Position numbers and translations under genes: made by a program. Positions 11,528 to 22,752 of a DNA stretch of 64,000 bases are shown in pieces. The notes beneath the pieces are model-generated. The model worked only from the letters and a program-made list of their open reading frames with translations. It had not been told where the DNA came from and ran no database searches. Source of the DNA: Shinisaurus crocodilurus (lineage: Eukaryota > Chordata > Lepidosauria > Squamata > Shinisauridae); assembly GCA_021292165.1 (NCBI GenBank), contig CM037876.1, forward strand, positions 285,856,521-285,920,520, in the 5' to 3' direction. Numbering within the stretch: the first letter of the stretch is position 1; each line of letters begins with the position of its first letter.

Positions 11528-11899
11528 TTTCCCCAACCTGGTGTCCTCCCGATGTTCTGGTCCATGACCATTGTTCCATGCTAGATGGGAGTCGTAGTCC
11601 AAAATCTCCAGAGCAAACCAGGTTTTATTTATTTATTTATTTATTTATTTGATTATATTTATACCCCACCTTTTTTCCTGAAAGGAACCCAAGGCGGCTT
11701 ACATAATCCTCCTCCTCCACCTCTCCATTTTATCCTCACAACAACCCTGTGAGGTAGGTTAGGCTGAGAGACCGTGACTGGCCCAAAGTCACCCAGGGAG
11801 CTTCATGGCCAAGTGGGGACTTGAACCCGGATCTCCCAAGTCCCAGTCCAATACTCTAACCACTATGCCACGCTGGCTTTCAGGTTGGGGAAGTCTGGT
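11528..11899. mobile_element. Family C hAT-like MITE interrupted by a SINE
   Basis: The left arm is TTTTCCCCAACCTGGTG to about 11625, with the complementary inner arm GATGGGAGTCGTAGTCC. The right end, AGGTTGGGGAAGTCTGG, reappears after 11882. The SINE at 11626-11882 sits in the right arm, so the SINE is the younger insertion. Confidence 0.65.
11626..11882 (-). mobile_element. tRNA-derived SINE, full length, nested
   Basis: The minus strand has the AAAGCCAGCGTGGCATAGTGG head, B-box-like GGGTTCAAGTCCC, the common body, and an (AAAT)n tail that appears as (TTTA)n at 11626-11652. It splits the family C MITE. Confidence 0.85.
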
Positions 11900-12000
11900 G
11901 TACATCATGGACAATTAAACCTCTATTGTATCATCTTCATATCACTTAAAACCTATTTCTTTTTTTTTTCTTCTTTTTTTTAAATCCTGCTCTTTCTCCC

Positions 12001-13347
12001 AGGAACCTAGGAACTATAGGCCAGTCAGTCTGACATCAATCCCTGGGGAAATTTTGGAGAAGATTTTTAAAAAGTCAGTCTGCAAGCACATTGAAAACAA
12101 TGCAGTGATTACTAGAAGCCAGCATGGATTTGTCAAGAACAAATCCTGCCAGACTAATCTGATCTCATTTTTTGATCGGGTAACCTCCCTTGTGGACTGT
12201 GGGAATGCTGTGGACATCATATATCTGGACTTAGCAAAGCTTTCGACAAAGTGCCTCATGATATCCTGATTAGCAAGCTAGCTAAAAGTGGGCTGGACGG
12301 AACAACTATCAGGTGGATCCACAATTGGCTACAGAATTGGACTCAAAGAGTGCTTATCAATGGTACCTTCTCAAACTGGGGAGAGGTAATGAGCGGGGTA
12401 CCACAGGGCTCTGTCCTGGGCCCAGTGCTCTTCAACATTTTTATTAATGACTTAGATGAGGAGGTGCAAGGAATGCTTATCAGATTTGCAGATGACACAA
12501 AGTTGGGTGGAATAGCTAACACTCTGGAAGACAGAAACAAAATTCAAAGCGATCTCGATAGACTGGAGCACTGGGCCGAAAACAACAGAATGAAATTTAA
12601 TAGGGATAGATGCCAAGTGCTGCACCTAGGGAAAGGAAACCAAATGCAGGGTTACAGAATGGGGGACACTTGGCTCAACAATACTACAAGTGAGAAGGAT
12701 CTTGGAATTGTGGTAGATCACAAACTGAATATGAGCCAACAATGCGATGTGGCTGCAAAGAAGGCAAATGCAGTTTTGGCTGCATTAATAGAAGTATAGC
12801 TTCCAAATCGCGTGAAGTGATAATTCCCCTTTACTCTGCACTGGTTAGGCCTCATCTTGAGTACTGCGTCCAGTTCTGGGTACCACACTTTAAGAAAGTC
12901 ATAGACAAACTGGAGAGGGTTCAGAGGAGGGCAACAAGGATGAATAAGGGGCTGGAAACAAGGCCCTATGAGGAGAGACTGAAAGAACTGGGCATGTTTA
13001 GCCTTCAGAAGAGGAGACTGAGGGGAGATATGATCGCACTCTTCCAGTACTTAAAGGGTTATCACACAGAGGAGGGCCAGGATCTCTTCTCGATCATCCC
13101 AGTTTGCAGGACACGGAATAATGGGCTCAAGTTACAGGAACCTAGATTCCACCTAAACATCAGGAAAAATTTCCTGACTGTCAGAGCAATAGGGAGGTGG
13201 TGGGATCTCCCAATCTGGAGGCATTCAAGGTGCAGCTGGACAGCCATCTGTCAGGGATACTTTGACCTGGATTCCTGCATTGAGTAGGGGGTTGGACTCG
13301 ATGGCCTTGTAGGCCCCTTCCAACTCTAGTTTTCTATGATTCTATGA
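12001..13347 (+). mobile_element. CR1 LINE, 5'-truncated, RT fragment with frameshifts
   Basis: The element starts inside the RT domain (PGNYRPVSLTSIP region) and runs to a 3' end of TTCTATGATTCTATGA, the diagnostic CR1 terminal repeat. It encodes SQHGFVKNKSCQTNLISFF, PQGSVLGPVLFNIFINDLD and the catalytic box FADD (codon TTTGCAGATGAC near 12484). The frame is broken near 12235 and near 12775, compared with the copy at 37632-40731, and a stop ends the last part at 13287. The frame also carries the C-terminal [20 protein letters not shown] block typical of CR1. It cannot make an active protein. Confidence 0.93.
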
Positions 13348-13353
13348 ACTCGG

Positions 13354-13757
13354 GGCAATGTACTTGGCTGTCCCTTGCTCATTTTATCTTCACAACGAGC
13401 CTGTGAGGTAGATTGGGCTGAGAGATGGGGATAGTCCCAGTGAACTTTAGGAATAGATTCATTATTATTTTTTAGGAATAGATTTTTATTATAAATAAAT
13501 CATACTACTAAAAATAATATATTTACAACCCGCTGCGAAAACGCGTTACAAATTCGCCATCAAAGTTCAAGATTTTCTGACTAATACAGTTATAGATCTA
13601 CACTAGCTTAAACTAATACATTCACTTAATTCCTTATCTACATTTAAACTAATACGTTTACTTAATTCCAGTGAGCTTTAGGGCTGAGTGGGGATTTGAA
13701 CCCGAGTTTCCCCGGTCCTAGTCTTATACCAGAACGGTTATACCACATTGGCTTTAT
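13354..13757 (-). mobile_element. tRNA-derived SINE split by an insertion
   Basis: The SINE body (CACAACGAGCCTGTGAGGTAG, on the + strand as read) stops at 13450 and resumes at 13668 with AGTGAGCTTTAGGGCTGAG, then the tRNA-like head to TACCACATTGGCTTTA. CCAGTGAACTTTAG (13437-13450) and CCAGTGAGCTTTAG (13668-13681) are the two copies of a 14-bp target duplication. Confidence 0.75.
13451..13667 (-). mobile_element. Short retroposed insertion, unclassified
   Basis: This 217-bp insert in the SINE is flanked by a 14-bp duplication that differs at one base, so it entered by target-primed reverse transcription. It begins GAATAGATTCATTATTATTT and ends AATACGTTTACTTAATT. It is AT-rich with a CCCGCTGCGAAAACGCG core and an internal near repeat (ACTAATAC.TT.ACTTAATTCC). 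The T/AT-rich left end suggests minus orientation. I do not recognise the family. Confidence 0.5.
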
Positions 13758-14223
13758 ATGGGCTTCCAACTCTCTTAGCAAAAATGAGGCATGGCAGATG
13801 AAGGAGAAATAGGTAGGTGTTTAGGAAAAGACCCAGGTGTATTGCAGCAGGATTATCCCAGACATAGCTTAGGTACAAACTGCCAATTGATGTAGTTTCT
13901 GGCACCTCACAGGCACAGTCCACTGGGAACATCTCCTGCACAATTCCCCTTAAATGAATGGGCAATACACAAAGGAGAGTTCTGCACAGCTCTCCTCTCG
14001 ATGATCGTCCTTCCTATCTGCAAGCATATTTGTTTTCTTCTAGATGGTTAGTCAGACTATTGCTAGCATGGGAGTTTCATTACTGAAATTCTCCTGTGCT
14101 TGATTCATGTTAACACCCACATGCTCAAGGAGTTCGGTGACTCACGAGTTTTACTGTGATTGCAGGACCAAAAAGAGTGTTCTCTATTGTTTTCCAACTA
14201 TTGTGTTTTCCTTTGTCGCTTAG

Positions 14224-14338
14224 GTTACAGTGATTGGTTACACTCTAGGGATACCTGATGTTATCATGGGCATTACTTTCCTAGCTGCAGGAACCAGTGT
14301 ACCAGACTGCATGGCCAGTTTAATAGTAGCAAGACAAG
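14224..14338 (+). CDS. SLC24A4: SLC24A4 exon, first part of the alpha-2 repeat
   Basis: The exon is 115 nt with the acceptor TTTGTCGCTTAG and the donor CAAG|GTAAGT. It enters in phase 0 and leaves in phase 1. It encodes [20 protein letters not shown] followed by [18 protein letters not shown]. This is the first half of the second sodium/calcium exchanger (alpha-2) repeat. The GTSVPD segment carries the conserved aspartate that lines the cation pathway in NCX/NCKX exchangers. The intervening upstream intron is 7.0 kb, enlarged by the CR1, SINE and retroposon insertions. Confidence 0.95.
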
Positions 14339-14885
14339 GTAAGTACTGCATTGGTTTCAGAGAAATGTTGTGTTAGCTCTCTACATTAATAGTCAGGCCA
14401 CTTACATTTGTTACAGACCAACAAGGCTGGCACTATTTTAGAATAGCGATGGGGGCAAAATTAATTTGGTTCACATTTTAATACAAATGGACCTAATTCG
14501 CACTTCCTGAGTTAATATGCAGTCTACAACACAGTTATCCTTCGATTTTTGCAGTTTTCCAAATTTTGCAGTGCAGTTCTCCAACCAATGTAGACATGTG
14601 TACTTAAGGGGAAATTGTGTGCAAAAATGCATTCATTAGTGAAAACAGCATATCAAACAGGCATATATTAGGGAAATTCCTTTTTAAAATGTGTGTATTA
14701 GGAAACAACGCATACAAAAATGTGTACCTGTTTTGGAGGGAAAAAAAATTCACAAACTGATGAGAAAATGGGCGGGAACAAACTTGTAACTAAAAATTTG
14801 TGAACATTATAGGAAGTGAAACAGATCCACCCATTCCTAGTTTAAGAAGCTGTACGTATCTAAAATAGGGTTGCAAAATGTTTAA

Positions 14886-15010
14886 GGCACAATCCTATGC
14901 ATGTTTAGACAGGAAAAACGGCCTATAGTTCCCAGCCCACTACGGCTGGCTGGGGCATGCTGGGAGTTGTAGGCCTTTTTTCTGCCTAAACATGCATAGG
15001 ATTGCACCCT
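14886..15010. mobile_element. Palindromic MITE, family B
   Basis: 125-bp element with ends GGCACAATCCTATGCATG and CATGCATAGGATTGCACCCT. The inner arms are TTTAGACAGGAAAAA and its complement, and the core shares CCCAGC...GCTGGCTGGGGCATGCTGGG with family A. No clean target duplication was seen. Confidence 0.8.
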
Positions 15011-15719
15011 CCGTCTGGATCCAATCCTTTAGATTGACTAAAAGTGTCCCAATTAATCATGCAGGCAATTAGGTTGGTAGATTGGTAGAATATTAGATAA
15101 ATAGAGAGAGATGGGGGAATGATTCTGTATGGTGGTGCTAGCCATCTGCACTTTTTTTTATCAGTGCTTGCATTACAGATTGCTGGTTTGTGTATATGTG
15201 ATTCTTTAATGCAAGTACTTATGAAAACTGCAGGTGGCTAGCACCACCTTAAGAGAGGCATTCCCCCTTCTCTCAAGAGGGAATGCACGTTGTAAAAACA
15301 AAGTGTGCTTTTTTGCTTCAGAAATATGGCTTTACTCATATGCAGGTTTAATTAATTAATCAACTATAGCTCATACCATTAAGCAAATAATATTTATTTA
15401 ATCGAGGGACAGCCCTTGTCTAAAATATTAGGCTCAGGATCCAAACAGCTACTTTAATCATGCATGGGGGCACTTTGGCATGCCCGGTAGGATTTCCCCC
15501 TTTCCTCCCCACTTTGAACAATACACACAGGCACACACAACATGCCATAGCCTAAAGTGCTTTTAAAAATGCTTTTAAAAGCCCTCTCACTTTCAAAAGT
15601 GGTTTGCCATGTGGCATGCAGTGGTGGTGGTGGTGGGGTTGCTATTCCAGAAAGAAAAAACATAGTCAGCTCACAAGCCTACAGTTCCCAAGGTCATGAC
15701 ACCTAAGCCACCAATAGCA

Positions 15720-15892
15720 TGTCTACTCAGAAGTTGGTCCCATTGAATTCAAGGGAGCTTATTCCCGGGTAGGTGTGCATAGGATTGCAGCTTTAGGCAC
15801 CAGTCGTATACCCACTTTCCTGAGAGGAAGCCCTATTAAATTCAATGGGACCTTCTTCTGAGTAGACATCTATAGGATTGCTCTGTTAAGCT
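15720..15892. repeat. Palindromic repeat, family D
   Basis: TGTCTACTCAGAAGTTGGTCC runs inward, and GGACCTTCTTCTGAGTAGACA returns on the other side, with AGGATTGC near both ends. Single arms of the same repeat are at 27594-27662 and 56010-56080. It is a dispersed palindromic element, probably a non-autonomous DNA transposon. Confidence 0.6.
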
Positions 15893-16021
15893 GGTTATCT
15901 CTAGACATGGCCTTTCTTTGCAGAGGACATCCGCTGGTCCTCTTTGCTTATTCCTTGTTGTGAAAAGAGCCATTGTGTGAATCAAAATACTGGTTTTAAT
16001 GGTGAAATGTTTTTCCCCCAG

Positions 16022-16134
16022 GTCTAGGAGACATGGCAGTGTCCAATACAATTGGCAGCAACGTGTTTGACATTCTTGTGGGCCTTGGAGTACCATGGGG
16101 CTTGCAGACTATGGCAGTTAATTACGGCTCATCT
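16022..16134 (+). CDS. SLC24A4: SLC24A4 exon, second part of the alpha-2 repeat
   Basis: The exon is 113 nt with the acceptor TTTTTCCCCCAG and the donor TCT|GTATGT. It enters in phase 1 and leaves in phase 0. It encodes [20 protein letters not shown] and [18 protein letters not shown]. The [10 protein letters not shown] motif is the conserved core of the alpha-2 repeat, which with GTSVPD in the previous exon forms the ion-binding site. The transport reaction of the family is exchange of four Na+ for one Ca2+ plus one K+ across the plasma membrane. Confidence 0.95.
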
Positions 16135-16309
16135 GTATGTATATAAACATGGAAATTTTATCTTCAAACCTCTTCTCACCAAAGCAAATACAGTTGAAAG
16201 ATCATTATTTGGGTACTGTTTTGCTGAGATCCCTAGGTGTTCAAATTCACTGCGGGCCCAATCCCCTGAAAATGTAATGTGTATGAATTCCATAAAACCA
16301 TTTCTCTAA

Positions 16310-17040
16310 CCCAGACCCTTCGTGGCCAAGTGCTCTGTAGGCAGATCCCCAGCCATGATGACAGCATTGTTGCCAGGAGAGTTTGACCCTACTGCAAGGT
16401 TAAAAAGTTCCTGACTTTTTCTCACTGCACACAGGGAACTGGCCAAGTAGGAACTGGTGCCTCACCTGTTGCAAAGACCAGCACAGTACAGGTTCCAACA
16501 ACTGGCCTAGACACAAAATGGCAAGACACCACCCCCAAGAGGCCTATGCAATAACATGGAGGAGTCTGCAGTGTCCTTTTGTTTCATAGGGGCAGGGCCA
16601 GCATCAAGAGTAGACATGGTTGGGTTGGGTACCTGTTGAGGGCCATATCCCAGCAAGGGCCCACACTGGCAAGAGCCCCCTGGACTTGCTCCTCCTCTTT
16701 CACTGCTGCAGCTTGCTTGGTTACCTGCCTCTCGCTCTAACCCAGACAACAGTGGTGGTGGGAAGATGGAGCAGTAGATGCCACTGCCTACTTGCTCACT
16801 GGCTCCCTACCTGTCAAGCAAGCAAATGGTATCAATGATGAGAAAGAGGATGAGGAGCAATAGCAGCTGGGAACAATGGTAGTGAGAATGTAGACTCAGT
16901 GAAGGAGGGGACCCATAAGGGTGTCTTGCCCAAGGGCCCTCCAAAATCTGGAGCCTGCACTGCATAGGGGCACCAAATAATGGGTGTGGCACCCGAAATG
17001 GGCTCTTGCTGGCCTAAGGCACTGAATAGCTAAATATGAT
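16310..17040. other. Intron, unassigned
   Basis: GC-richer than the rest of the intron, with no exon and no repeat that I could match elsewhere in the window. Confidence 0.4.
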
Positions 17041-17055
17041 GAGTTGCTCTTGGTG

Positions 17056-17620
17056 CTAGGGGTGTGATAGGAATCTGATAAAAGGGTGTGAAAATCTGAT
17101 GGATTTTCATGATTCAGCCCCCCGGATTCCAGTTTGCCAGCCCTGCAGCCCTGAGTCAAGCCAGCTCATGGACTTCCATCTCTAAGATGGGCCGCGATTT
17201 GCACATTTTTTTTAAACACTAAGGAAATTTGTGTAAATTTATGCAGTTTGTGCAAATCGGCACCTGAAAAGCACATGGATCTAGCGTACTTTGTGTAAAA
17301 TTGGCCGATTTGCACAAATTGCATAAATTTACACAGAAGGCACGTGGTCCTCACATGATTTGTGCAAATCGGCACCCGAAAAGCACGTGGTCCTCACACA
17401 ATTTGTGCAAATTGGCTGATTTTACGCAAGGCGCAGTAGATCTACACGCTTTTCAGGTGCGGATTTGCGCAAAGCGCGCAAAATACTGTGATTTCCACAA
17501 TTTGAGCAAATTGCGCAAATTTCCTTAGCGGTTAGGAAAAATGTGCAATCAGATCGGAAGTGGGCAGGAAGTCCGTCGAGCTCAAACGAGCTGGACTTCC
17601 CACCATTAGTACATCCCTAC
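17056..17620. mobile_element. Long palindromic DNA element, family I
   Basis: 565-bp stretch with ends CTAGGGGTGTGATAGG and CCATTAGTACATCCCTAC that are loosely complementary. The interior repeats TTTGTGCAAATCGGCAC and its complement at least four times, in both orientations, with GAAAAGCAC.TGG between. The flanks TCTTGGTG and AGTTGGTG match at 6 of 8. It is probably a hAT-like non-autonomous element with internally amplified arms. Confidence 0.55.
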
Positions 17621-17839
17621 AGTTGGTGCTGATTTCTGCTGAAGCCCTCCCACCAGGTTCTTAATGTGGTTCTTTAGTCCCTGATTAGATAGTGTGGTTT
17701 ACTCTTCTCTTGCTGAAGCTGTAGCACTGTCCTCTCTCCACAGTGTTCCTGTCAAAGGCATACAGAAAGACATGGCCACCCTTGCACTGCGGGTACCTGA
17801 AATAAAATAAAAATAAAACTGCCAATCTTTTAATACTTT

Positions 17840-18535
17840 TATGCAAGTCTATGAAGCGACCACACTGGGAATACTGTGTACAGTTCTGGTCACTTCAAAA
17901 AGGATATTGTAGAGCTGGAAAACAGTGATGATAGTGACATCATCATGGCTGGGGATCTGCCTACAGAGCACTTGCAGAAAAGGAGCAACTGAAATGATCA
18001 AGGGGCTGGAGCAATTCCCCTATGAGGGAAGGTTACAATGTTTGGGTCTCTTTAGCTTAGAAAGAAGGTGATTCAGGGGTTGATATAAAGGTTGATAAAA
18101 TTATGCATGTTGTGCAGGAAGTGGATAGGGAGAAAGTTTTTCTCCCTCATAATACTAGAACCCAAGATCATCCAATGAAGCTGTATGGTGGGAGATTTCA
18201 GGACAGATAAAAGGGAGTAGTTCTTCACGCAGCACATAGTTAAACTATAGAATTTGCTATCGCAAGATGTAGTGGTAGCCACAGCTTTTAAAAATGATTA
18301 GACAAATTAATGGAAGATAAGGCTATCAATGGTTACCAGACATGATGGCTGAATATTACCTTCATTATCAGAGGTAGTATGCCTCTGAATACCTGTTGCT
18401 GGGGAACACAATGTGCTAAATTGTGCTCATGTATTTTTGTGGGTTTCCCATAGGCATGTGCCTGGCTGCTGGAATGCTGGTCTAGATAGGCCTTTGGTTT
18501 GATCCAGCACAACTCTTCTTATGTAAATACATGGG
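17840..18535 (+). mobile_element. L3/CR1-like LINE, degraded
   Basis: The order CACACTGGGAATACTGTGTACAG, AAAAGGATATTGTAGAGCTGG, AAGGGGCTGGAGCAATTCCC, CTCATAATACTAGAACCC, TTCTTCACGCAGC and AATTTGCTATCGCAAGATGTAG follows the RT C-terminus. It then enters the 3' UTR, ending GATCCAGCACAACTCTTCTTATGTA. It matches 4390-5086 and 44878-45390. An extra block (17920-17975) includes TCATCATGGCTGGGGATC and is out of register. Confidence 0.7.
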
Positions 18536-18810
18536 CCTTCTCTGTCTCCCTGCCCATTTGAAGCTAATATTTTGCTGTGGAAACAAGGTTTGATCACCAG
18601 TCTTCTCCCCCCCCAATGTTCATGGCAAAATTCCCATTGACTTCAAATGAGCAGTTTCCTGTTGACTTTGTTTATTGGGAACTACAATCTTGTGAATTAT
18701 TTTTACATTTACCATCTTACATAGAAAATAGCAATTTGTTAGTCAATGCATCCTTGCAGTATGATAAATATTTTTAAGCTACATCCATATTTTTCATCTG
18801 ATTTTCACAG

Positions 18811-18876
18811 GTTCAGATAAACAGCAAAGGACTAGTCTACTCTGTTGTGCTTCTCCTGGGGTCCGTAGCTCTTACT
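18811..18876 (+). CDS. SLC24A4: SLC24A4 exon, membrane helix after alpha-2
   Basis: The exon is 66 nt (22 codons), phase 0 at both ends, with the acceptor CTGATTTTCACAG and the donor ACT|GTAAGT. It encodes VQINSKGLVYSVVLLLGSVA and then LT: a short polar loop followed by a transmembrane helix. Because both ends are phase 0, its omission would not shift the frame. Confidence 0.93.
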
Positions 18877-19367
18877 GTAAGTATGCTCCTGTTGTGTTAG
18901 TGATTCTCTGTATCTAGTGAGGTTAATATGATACATCTATATAATATGAAATCTATGCTATGAGGCAGAGTCTCTAGAGATCTTAGCAATTCATGTATTT
19001 TTAGATGCCAAGTCTTCATTGAAATCCGTGAAGCATCCCAAGGGATGTATTTCCTTGACATTTTAGGCAACGCTAAAGCCAGTTGTCAGTCTCCCTTGAC
19101 AATGATGCTGGACAGTTAATTTTTTAGAGCTGTCACCCAATTAAAGAACTCTTAAATCAATTAATCACATGAGTGATGAGACAGTCAGAACACTCTCTTC
19201 ACTCAGAAGCTCCTGACAACATCTCATCTACTGGAGGGTGCTGAGAGATCTCATGGAAATCAGTCTCTTTGTGCAATTACCGGAATGTGAATGTAAAAGG
19301 CTCATTTTTAGCTCGTAGCATTTACTCTCTGTGATTCTTAGTTAACTCATGCACTGTGTTCTTACAG

Positions 19368-19520
19368 GTTGGTGGGATCCACATCAATAAATGGAAACTG
19401 GACAGGAAACTGGGCATCTACGTGCTCATCCTTTACGCCATCTTCCTGTGTTTTTCGATACTGATAGAGTTTAACGTCTTCACTTTTGTCAACTTCCCAA
19501 TGTGCCGAGAAGATGACTGA
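19368..19520 (+). CDS. SLC24A4: SLC24A4 terminal coding exon
   Basis: Starts after the acceptor CTGTGTTCTTACAG and carries 50 codons and a TGA at 19518. It encodes HINKWKLDRKLGIYVLILYA, then IFLCFSILIEFNVFTFVN and the C-terminus FPMCREDD. The last helix and the ending MCREDD are the main reason for choosing NCKX4 rather than NCKX3, whose C-terminus as known to me ends differently. The six exons in this window sum to 753 nt, or 250 residues plus stop, about 40 percent of a typical NCKX4. All key alpha-2 residues are present and the frame is intact throughout, so the gene appears functional. Confidence 0.93.
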   Translation, partial: VGGIHINKWKLDRKLGIYVLILYAIFLCFSILIEFNVFTFVNFPMCREDD

Positions 19521-20911
19521 AAGAAACTGCCGATGGATGTCATCTCGACCTATTGTGCTATAACTGACAGGAGACATTTTACATTTCTACCTGCTTTTTA
19601 TCCAAAATCTCAGTGTCTTTCCTGCTTCATCACCTTACAAGCACTTTTCTTCTACTTGGAAGGAAAACAGGTGTTTCGTTGAATAACACGCAAGCTCAAG
19701 GCAACCAAAGCATTTTCTTCTTTTTCTTCCTGTTTGGATATTACTGCTCCATCACGCAGCTCTGTGGATCTCATGCAGAACTTGTAAAAGTCCAGTGGTT
19801 TTCATTGTCTTTTAGGCAGGCAATCATCATCAACATCAAGTTTAACATGATGTCTGGTAAACACACACACACCTTTTTTTTATTGCATATGGCTTTTCAA
19901 ATAAGAGGAAAAGAAAATGGGTCAGGATTTTATCTTGGTTCATTTCAACCAACTCAGCCATGTACTCTAATGCACTTACTATGATATGCACTACTAAGAA
20001 CCTTCCTTCTCCCTTTCAAGTGCTCTGTTTATAGAGAACTTTCACTGATGCTGAGGATTCTTTGGTGGTGTTCAGTAGTACATCGTCACCTTTTTAAAAT
20101 TATTATTTAAAAAAAGGAAAACGTGAAAGACACAAGAACAATTCCACTGAGAAAGAGGAGGAAATGGTAATGCTACACTACTGATGATGTAATTCTAAAA
20201 AATCATGGAACCTGAAATACAGCGAACTGGATATCCATACTTGAAAATAACAACACATTGTTCTACAAGCGGTGAGGAACAATGGTAAATATCAAGAATG
20301 ACTATATATGGAATATTAAGCTTATAAGTCAAGACGTTGTGCCAGTAAGAGTACTCCCTAATTTTAGAGGAAAACAGAAAATGGAAAACTAAAATCCTGG
20401 GTGCTCAGTAAACTAGTTGTGAAGATAATCATCTGAAAAATGTGAGTCTAATCCAAATGCCTTCCATGTCTTCATAGGTACACTATGGATTTGGAAGTGA
20501 GAGAGAGAGAGAGATAAAAGATTGCTGCACTTATCCCTAGTTTGAGGGCCCCTCTCCATGATCACAAAGGTGGATTGAAATGTGTCCTGAGCTGCTTGAG
20601 TGCCCAGTGAAACGGTTGTGCGATCGCTTCACTGCATGCTCCAGCCCCCCCTTTTTCAAGGCAGGCTCCTGTTTGAACCAAATGCTTTGGAAAATTGGGC
20701 AGCAGGAACATGGTAAAAGAACCTTGAAAAACGGACCTGAACACACGTCAAAATAATCCTGGAACACCGCATAGTGTGCGCAGATGTACCTTTGTTCCTG
20801 CACAACGCATTTGAACCCACTTTTGGCCAAAGGCTAGGCCTGCCCAGTCAGTGCTGTGAAGAGCATTATCCACTGAGATTGGCAGAGATCATTATCAACT
20901 GAGACTGGCTA

Positions 20912-20970
20912 GACCAGGGCTCTCCAACCTTGGGTCCCCAGATGTTTTTGGCCTACAACTCCCAGCATCC
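20912..20970. repeat. Single arm of family A MITE
   Basis: CAGGGCTCTCCAACCTTGGG runs to ACAACTCCCAGCATCCCCAG and then stops. The complementary arm is missing. Confidence 0.7.
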
Positions 20971-21594
20971 CCAGTCCAGTAAAGCAACTGAGAACAATTG
21001 AAGCAATCGGTATCAATTGGGAAAAATGGAGACCCCTTTCACTTCAAGCATATAGGCAGTTACATGGAGGAAAACAAGGGTTCAAACTGCCTACATACTT
21101 ACTGCTTTCTTGCCCTACAGTGCTCAGCACTTTGCAGGATAGAGTCTCTCACCGCAAGTGCACATTGAGGACTACTGTTAGCTTCATAGACATGTAAATT
21201 ATGCCCGATTCAGCAGCTGAGTTAGATTCTTCACTCCCTAGATCCACAACCTGGTTTCCATATTTCAGCAGTATATATTACAAATGAAATAGGTCTGGAT
21301 TTTTATGGATGTGGCTGAGAGGAGAACTTGACCCATAAAATATCAACTGTGGGTGGTTTGGGACATTACCACAGGTGGGGGAGGAAGTATGAATGCCTCT
21401 AGCCCCTTGTTTTTGTTCTTCTTGTATAACATTGGAAGCAAGGTCATGTGCATCTCCAGCATGTTGAGGTGCATAAGTTGCATACATATCCAGAAGCTCA
21501 TGTATCTCTCTGTGTGAGAAATGCAAAAGGCCCAACTCTAGACCTTTAAGGAGAAGCCCAAAAACATGAAGTGCAAGTTACGTATACTTCCTGA

Positions 21595-21830
21595 TAATGA
21601 CCTGATTTGCATGACACAACAACCCATCATGGGTAACTAGCCACGGTGGGTTGTCGTGTCGTCTGAACCCACACCACTGCCCACAGGGTGGCTTATTTTT
21701 CGGCAACAGGCCAACCTGACAGCTCATGGCTTGTTCTAGGGGTTGTTGGGTCCATGATGAGTTGTCATGTCGTCCGAACCTGGGAGAGCAATTTCACTGT
21801 GGCTTGCAGGGATCAGCCAGTCGGTAAGAA
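21595..21830. repeat. Palindromic repeat, family E
   Basis: ACACAACAACCCATCATGGG, GGTGGGTTGTCGTGTCG, TCTGAACCCA and GATGAGTTGTCATGTCGTCC occur in inverted and direct order. The last block ends CGAACCTGGGAGAGC. It is the same family as 62765-62985. Confidence 0.55.
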
Positions 21831-22746
21831 TGGCAAAAAAAAAACCCTGCCACTCTTCGCAATCTCGCCCTTGCTGCTACCAGTGACAGCCCCTCCATCA
21901 GTGCCCAAGCGGCACTCTGGAGTGATTGTCACTGGTTCGCCACCCTTTGTTAAAACAAAAAAATCAGTCCCAGAAAACTGCGCAAATGTGTAAGTAATTT
22001 TTTTGTTAATATTTTTGTTGGTCTTGCGCAAGTGCACTCTTACGGCTGTCCAGTATGTGTAAGTCTTTCCTGGTCAATTCCCTTGTATGTTTCAGCTGTC
22101 AAAGGCAGCAATGAAGTGGAGTAGGTAACATACATGGAAACTGACAAGACGAGACTGCGTATAGGCTAATTTGCACACAGTTGCCAGGGTCCAATTGCCA
22201 AGTTGTCAGTTGAAAAGGCGGGGGGGGGGGGAGTGGCAAAAGTAGTTGCACCAAAGTGCGGGGAGCAATATCTCCCACTTAGCAATGTAATCCTCTCAAT
22301 TTAAAGCATTGAACTGACACGCTACTCCAGATATTAACTCCCTCACCCTTTTCGTAGCTCCTTTTCGAAGTACTTCCTACTGCAGTTACTGTGGTTCCCT
22401 GAAAGTTCTAAAAATAATGCAGAAATTACGCAAATTTAATGGCTGGGAAGTAAATCGAGGGGAAATTTGCACACCTACAGTAACTGCTCTGCTACTGTAT
22501 AGCTTATTTGCAGGGTGGCTTAGTGTGTCATTTGAACCCACCCAATGTCTGAAATGGTTCTCAGTTGCCTGGGATGCTGAAATGGTGATTCCCCCCAATC
22601 AGATTCGCCAAAACCATTAGCCCATTTTAATACTGTTCCTTAACTCTAAAATAATGTATTGTGAAGTTGCTGACGAATGCAGGGTTTTTACAGAAGCACA
22701 AGTTATCTTTATACATAGCTTTTTATTTTTTTAACGTACATTGCTA

Positions 22747-22752
22747 AATAAA
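22747..22752 (+). promoter_or_regulatory. SLC24A4: Candidate proximal polyadenylation signal
   Basis: AATAAA in GCTAAATAAAATATATT, 3.2 kb after the stop codon. The sequence downstream is only mildly T/G-rich. Confidence 0.4.

Noticed and set aside
17166..17528. Open frames in the 17-kb palindrome
   Set aside because: They follow the repeated TTTGTGCAAATCGGCAC unit (HKLHKFTQ-type repeats) and exist on both strands, as expected from an inverted repeat.
2503..19520. Identification of the exons as SLC24A3 (NCKX3)
   Set aside because: The membrane helices alone would fit either paralogue, but the C-terminus MCREDD and the [13 protein letters not shown] segment fit NCKX4 better from what I know of the family. 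A phylogeny would settle it.
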